DNA of 64,000 nt, taken from the NCBI GenBank assembly GCA_035636095.1, contig DASPZU010000007.1:82792-146791 (forward strand). The letters are read 5' to 3'. The first letter of the stretch is position 1, and each line of letters opens with the position of its first letter. The stretch is from Gp7-AA10 sp035636095 (lineage in GTDB: Bacteria > Acidobacteriota > Thermoanaerobaculia > Gp7-AA8). The translations under genes were made by a program, and so were the position numbers. The notes under the pieces were generated by a model, which saw nothing but the letters and a program-made list of their open reading frames with translations, ran no database searches and was not told where the DNA came from. Below, one piece after another: positions 61,401 to 64,000 of the stretch.

Positions 61401-61825
61401 TGGAAGGCTGGAAGCGGCCCGGCATGCCGAAGCCGTCGGACGCAATTCAGAAGGCTGCCGAAGATCTGCTCAAGAAGACCGAAGCGACCTGTAAGAAGTT
61501 CGGAACGCCGCAGCAGTGCGGCGAACGCGCAGGCGCTCTCGGCTCAGCCGGTCCAACGCTCGTCTTCCAGGAGCCCCCCATCACCCAGCGCATCACGCAG
61601 CTCCTGGGCGGCCTGGAGGGCTACACCGCGGCGCCATCGACGTCGCAGCTCGATCAGATCAAGATCGTGCAGGGATTGCTGACCCAGGACACTGCCGCAG
61701 CCCGCGAGGTGACTCAGAAGGACCTGCCCGCGCTGAACAAGATGATGAACGATGCCGGAGTGCCGCACATCACCGCGCCCGGACTCGGGCGCCCTAGTGC
61801 CGCGCAGCCCTCTGGCGAGGAGTGA
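58487..61825 (+). CDS. Large exported sortilin/VPS10-type BNR beta-propeller protein
   Basis: 1,112 residues from ATG 58487 (Shine-Dalgarno AGGAG). Signal peptide MLFFAIVLAATVTSTATD. Many BNR/Asp-box units such as LKSTNGGTTWEP, YKSLDGGKTWQH, YKTTDGGKTWQN, QVTRDGGKTWKN build one or two ten-bladed propellers (about 30-760). A low-complexity linker (EGGGGGGGFGQPQPATPAAP at about 260) and a second Gly-rich stretch (about 890) are followed by a beta domain (PGDYTVKVAVGKNEQTKKVT) and helices. Widespread in Acidobacteria and annotated as glycosyl hydrolase-like, but no catalytic residues are evident; glycan or peptide binding is likely. Confidence 0.85.
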   Translation: MLFFAIVLAATVTSTATDINTTFKPLKFREIGPAVMGGRIDAFAVVESNPNVIYVGTASGGVLKSTNGGTTWEPMFDDQTTSTIGDIAVSQSDPSIVWVGTGESNNRQSSSWGNGVYKSLDGGKTWQHVGLDETHHIGRILISPNDPNTVYVAAAGNLWGASKERGVYKTTDGGKTWQNVLFINEDTGVNDITMDPSSPNTLIASAYQRRRTVFGFNGSGPGGGLYKTTDGGATWKKLEKGLPWDPNPAPPPRTPAFGEGGGGGGGFGQPQPATPAAPKLDPEAIKEIGRIGVAFYRRDPNVVYALVEHAGGGVFRSDDKGETWTKMSETNPRGSYYSQIRVDPNNDQRLWVHGAQMFYSEDGGKTFRSNLIQRIHGDYHATWIDPRDSNHMITGSDGGIYISHDRGHSWDFVNVFPLGQFYEVGFDMAKPYRICGGLQDNNVWCGPSATMDTRGIGNGEWFTVAGGDGFYAQIDPTDPTTVYSESQDGNINRRDLKTHESRIIRPLAPEGQRYRFQWNSPIVISSFDPHTIYYGGNYLFKSTDRGDNWTRLGNDLTNGQDRDKLPIMGKVPDKYTLSRNDGVQSWPSITTVSESPMNKDLLWVGTDDGNVQVTRDGGKTWKNIFDRLKGVPKGTYVSRIVASRHNEGTAYATFDGHRSSDFNVYVFMTGDYGESWKPIRSGIPDDAGTLHVIREHFRNPKLLLAGTERALFISNDQGAHWSKLKLNLPTVPIDDIAIHPRENDLILGTHGRSIWIFDDLTPFEQWTDSIASEDLHLFDIRPATEWRVANRAGFTGQKVFFAPNPPNGAIINYFLKAKPDEKERVRITISDKDGKVIRDMDGTKEPGINRVVWDLRSRSVTTPPRLEEPPAGAGPEAESAETAAETPPGGGGFGGFGGASRVEPGDYTVKVAVGKNEQTKKVTVEEDPRINISAEDRTARRQAIAQLGQMATTAVTTRRALAGLRTSLNAEMEGWKRPGMPKPSDAIQKAAEDLLKKTEATCKKFGTPQQCGERAGALGSAGPTLVFQEPPITQRITQLLGGLEGYTAAPSTSQLDQIKIVQGLLTQDTAAAREVTQKDLPALNKMMNDAGVPHITAPGLGRPSAAQPSGEE

Positions 61826-62243
61826 CGGCAGTCGACGGACACGACAGCGAAAGCGTGTAGTTGCCCGACTGCGATGCAGCCAGACTGTTGGCGACGACCG
61901 TCCAGGTGCCGGTCGTCGTCAACGTCAACGTGATCTTCGAATCGGTGACGCCGCTCTCCGAGTCGTCGTTGTCGGCAACCGGCATGCCGGCGGGATCGAG
62001 AAGCGCGAGGAAGGTGTCGAAAGCGGTCGAATGCATCTCGATCGTCACACTGTCGCCGGCCTTTCCTGAGAATTGCCACATTCGGTATTGACTGTTGTCG
62101 GAAGCAGTGCAATCGGCTTCCGAAAGCGATGCCCCCGTCGTTCCGCACGCCAGCGCGGAGATGGCGGTGCAGTCGGCGCCGAGGGCGGCGGTCGAAAGGC
62201 AGAAGGCAGAAAGCAGAAGGCAGAAGTGACGCACCTTCATCAT
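61794..62243 (-). CDS. Exported PPC-domain-like protein
   Basis: 149 residues from ATG 62243 (ATGA overlap with the dioxygenase stop). The signal peptide MMKVRHFCLLLSAFCLSTAA is largely written by AGGCAGA heptamers. The mature part (YRMWQFSGKAGDSVTIEMHS, FLALLDPAGMPVADNDDSES, TWTVVANSLAASQSGNYTL) is a pre-peptidase C-terminal-like beta sandwich, here standing alone. The role is probably binding or structural. Overlaps the convergent BNR gene by 32 bp. Confidence 0.75.
   Translation of the reverse strand: MMKVRHFCLLLSAFCLSTAALGADCTAISALACGTTGASLSEADCTASDNSQYRMWQFSGKAGDSVTIEMHSTAFDTFLALLDPAGMPVADNDDSESGVTDSKITLTLTTTGTWTVVANSLAASQSGNYTLSLSCPSTAVTPRQRAARH
62197..62226. repeat. Tandem heptamer (AGGCAGA) inside a coding sequence
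   Basis: Four units (AGGCAGA, AGGCAGA, AAGCAGA, AGGCAGA). Unlike the others this is a single arm: no inverted TCTGCCT partner was seen nearby. Read on the minus strand it encodes the FCLLLSAFCL core of a signal peptide. Confidence 0.85.
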
Positions 62244-62953
62244 GCGCTGCACCTCGTGGCCGAGCTGCGGATCGCGATCACTTTCAGAGCAACCAGCGAT
62301 CGGTCGTTGATCAACTTCGTCGTGAACAGAAACGGTGCCACCCGCGATGCCGCGCCGCCGATGACGTTGTCGGTGCTGTTGGTGGTGTCGCGATTCGGAC
62401 GGCTCAAATAATTTACATGGTTTTTATATATGAAATTTGTTAATGAATCCTCGAAATAGAACTGCGTGGTGACCATCTCATTGCCGTTACGGCGAACGGT
62501 GGCGTGAATGTGGGTGGTGCGGCCGGAGTACCAGCCCGGAAAAATCGTATTGAAGTGCGCCCAGCCGCGGGTGTCGGTCGTCTGAATTCCGCGCGTGAAG
62601 GTCTTCGTCCGCGCCAGGGCGTCGCCGGGATTGCACATCGGATTGATCGGCGCGGAATACACGCCTTTGGCGTTGGTGTGCCAGATGTCGATGGCGGCAT
62701 TCTCGATCGGCGCGCAGGTGTCGGCATCAACGACCAGGAAGCTGAGCAGCGTCGGGAGTCCGACTTCGCCTTCAGTAATGTCCTGGCGCATCAGATTGGC
62801 GGCGTAGTAGCAGGGTCCCAGGGTTTGCGCGCACGTCAGGGTGCAAACGTTCTTCGTGATGTCGAGGGGGGTTATGGCTTGCGCGATCGCCCTGACCGGC
62901 AGGCTGAAGCCCGCCGCTACACCCAAGAGAACTTCCCTTCGGGTCACGGGCAT
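62240..62953 (-). CDS. Exported intradiol ring-cleavage dioxygenase-like protein
   Basis: 237 residues. N-terminus MPVTRREVLLGVAAGFSLPV is Tat-like. The iron site is intact: DIWHTNAKGVYSA (Tyr), FPGWYSGRTTHIHATV (Tyr, His, His). LGPCYYAANLMRQDI is typical of the secreted dioxygenase group related to protocatechuate 3,4-dioxygenase. It probably cleaves catechol-like aromatics outside the cytoplasm; substrate unknown. TATATT 7 nt before ATG 62953 predicts a leaderless mRNA. Confidence 0.85.
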   Translation of the reverse strand: MPVTRREVLLGVAAGFSLPVRAIAQAITPLDITKNVCTLTCAQTLGPCYYAANLMRQDITEGEVGLPTLLSFLVVDADTCAPIENAAIDIWHTNAKGVYSAPINPMCNPGDALARTKTFTRGIQTTDTRGWAHFNTIFPGWYSGRTTHIHATVRRNGNEMVTTQFYFEDSLTNFIYKNHVNYLSRPNRDTTNSTDNVIGGAASRVAPFLFTTKLINDRSLVALKVIAIRSSATRCSA

Positions 62954-62974
62954 GGGCAACAATATACTTCCTCC
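62954..62974. promoter_or_regulatory. 21-bp divergent promoter with overlapping -10 boxes
   Basis: CAATATACTT holds TATATT on the minus strand (62966-62961; 7 nt from ATG 62953) and TATACT on the plus strand (62963-62968; 6 nt from ATG 62975). The two -10 boxes share four base pairs. Confidence 0.65.
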
Positions 62975-63931
62975 ATGTCCCGAATTTACGCAGGAGTCGA
63001 CCTCGGTGGCACGAGCTTCATCGCCGTCATCGCCGACAAGAAGGGAAAAGTCCTGGGCAGCTCCGACGGCCCGACCACTCGAGGTGCGAAGGCAGAAACA
63101 ACCATCGATCAGATTGCGGAGCACATCCGCGCGGCGGCCAAAGACGCCGGCGTGAAGACGTCGAAGATTGGCGCGATCGGCATCGGCGCGGCGGGTGCTG
63201 TCGATCCAAAACGCGGCGTGGTGGTCCGCGCGCCTAACCTCGGCTGGAACGATGTTCCGGTCGCGCGCATCCTCCAAAAGAAACTCGGTCCGGATGTGGT
63301 CCTGGGCAACGACGTGCAGGTCGCGATTATCGGCGAGCACAGCTACGGCGCCGCCAAAGGGACGAAACGCGCGGTGGGCGTGTGGGTGGGGACAGGCATC
63401 GGCGGCGGCCTGATCGTCGACGGCGAAATCGATAAGGGGTTCCGCGGCGCGGCCGGCGAAATCGGCCACATGATGATCAAGGAAGACGGCCCGACGTGCA
63501 GCTGCGGGCGAAAAGGATGCGTGGAAGCACTGGCCAGCCGCTCCGCGATGGAGCGCGATGTGCGCGCCCGGCCTAACAGCGCCGTTCTCAAGATCATGAA
63601 GGAGCGCGGGAAGGATCGGATGACCAGCAGCGTCATCGAGCAGGCGCTCGACGCCGGCGATCCGGTGATGAAAGAAGTCCTGGCCCGCGCCCAACACTAC
63701 CTCGGACTTCTCACCGGCAACATCGTGAACATGTTCGATCCCGAGATGGTCGTGATCGGCGGCGGCGTGGCGCAGCGTCTGAAGAAGAAATTCGTCGAGC
63801 CGATCGCGGAAGTCGCGCGCACGCGCTTTCTGCGTCCCGACCCTCACAATCGCATCCGCATCGAGCACGCCACGCTGGGCGACTACTCGGGCGCGTTAGG
63901 CGCGTGCGCGCTGGCGCGTCAGGGCGTCTGA
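62975..63931 (+). CDS. ROK-family sugar kinase (glucokinase-like)
   Basis: 318 residues. AGVDLGGTSFIAVIAD (phosphate loop), GIGAAGAVDPKRG, VLGNDVQVAIIGE (catalytic Asp), VGTGIGGGLIVDG, the ROK His in GEIGHMMI and the zinc motif TCSCGRKGCVEALAS are all present; C-terminal VVIGGGVAQRL. Phosphorylates glucose or another hexose with ATP. The ATG at 62975 has TATACT 6 nt upstream and no Shine-Dalgarno. Confidence 0.92.
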   Translation: MSRIYAGVDLGGTSFIAVIADKKGKVLGSSDGPTTRGAKAETTIDQIAEHIRAAAKDAGVKTSKIGAIGIGAAGAVDPKRGVVVRAPNLGWNDVPVARILQKKLGPDVVLGNDVQVAIIGEHSYGAAKGTKRAVGVWVGTGIGGGLIVDGEIDKGFRGAAGEIGHMMIKEDGPTCSCGRKGCVEALASRSAMERDVRARPNSAVLKIMKERGKDRMTSSVIEQALDAGDPVMKEVLARAQHYLGLLTGNIVNMFDPEMVVIGGGVAQRLKKKFVEPIAEVARTRFLRPDPHNRIRIEHATLGDYSGALGACALARQGV

Positions 63932-64000
63932 CTCTTCGCTCTGAACTCCTTCCACGCCGCCAGGGCCGTGTCGGCGGCCGGTTTCAATTTCGCCCACCCG
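63919..64000 (-). CDS. C-terminal end of an unidentified protein (cut by window)
   Basis: Reading in from the window edge on the minus strand, an open frame WAKLKPAADTALAAWKEFRA then KSQTP ends at TGA 63921-63919. It is helical and overlaps the ROK gene end by 13 bp, like other convergent pairs here. Too little to identify. Confidence 0.4.
   Translation of the reverse strand, partial: GWAKLKPAADTALAAWKEFRAKSQTP

Noticed and set aside
62240..63868. 542-codon minus-strand frame fusing an unknown N-terminus to the dioxygenase
   Set aside because: The upstream half is antisense to the ROK kinase; the dioxygenase has its own ATG, Tat-like signal and -10 box at 62953.

Overview
The window is about 64 kb of GC-rich (about 60-65% by eye), very gene-dense bacterial chromosome carrying roughly 60 protein genes. 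It has no rRNA, no tRNA that I could see, no CRISPR array, no transposase and no phage genes. The gene mix suggests a soil or sediment Acidobacteriota-like bacterium: TMTC-like TPR glycosyltransferase, sortilin-type BNR propeller protein, M28/M3/archaemetzincin peptidases, SpoIIE phosphatase, many small lipoproteins, and 'GTCATCC...GGATGAC' intergenic repeats. This placement is an inference from gene content only. Genes mostly sit singly or in 2-3 gene operons with ATGA/GTGA stop-start overlaps, and convergent pairs often overlap at their 3' ends.

Layout. 1-8 kb: truncated cell-wall amidase, lipoprotein, iron-permease-family protein, threonine dehydratase-like enzyme, TMTC-like TPR membrane protein, RlmA-type methyltransferase, two-TM K+ channel with RCK domains. 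8-14 kb: archaemetzincin-like peptidase, M28 peptidase, SpoIIE phosphatase, SDR reductase, then a minus-strand operon (RimK-like ATP-grasp plus SsuD/SfnG-type flavin monooxygenase). 14-24 kb: a broken repeat protein, a metallophosphoesterase, msrB-msrA, cyclase plus a frameshifted membrane protein, amidohydrolase, DUF1223, EamA exporter with an Lrp regulator. 24-34 kb: ferredoxin, a decayed hydrolase, queA, MogA/MoaB, NamZ muramidase, RluA-type synthase, a giant NtrY-like kinase, a CAP protein. 35-46 kb: mprF with two VirJ/AcvB-like hydrolases, Hsp20, SWIB protein, gluQ, DUF4142, RNA methyltransferase, HxlR, formamidase. 46-64 kb: glgP, patatin, CAP protein, cupin, M3 peptidase, beta-propeller, a metallopeptidase/ATP-grasp/aspartoacylase cluster, BNR propeller protein, intradiol dioxygenase, ROK kinase.

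The most exciting observation is in front of the ATP-grasp/monooxygenase operon. A near-consensus promoter has its predicted transcription start almost exactly on the ATG of a 22-codon ORF with a Cys-Met-Cys-Pro-Cys-Pro cluster. A strong intrinsic terminator follows, and the leader can form both an antiterminator and an anti-antiterminator helix. Because the downstream monooxygenase belongs to the sulfonate/sulfone family, this looks like a cysteine-responsive leaderless attenuator controlling sulfur scavenging.

Two genome-wide habits also stand out. About twenty genes have a TAnnnT box only 6-9 nt before the start codon and no Shine-Dalgarno sequence, implying widespread leaderless transcription, with divergent pairs whose -10 boxes overlap in 19-30 bp. 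Intergenic spaces are filled with inverted repeats built from tandem 7- or 8-nt units, plus three families of REP-like palindromes; these elements contribute stop codons, C-terminal tails and one signal peptide to flanking genes. Four genes look damaged (one nonsense codon, two frameshifts, one in-frame loss of a catalytic segment).
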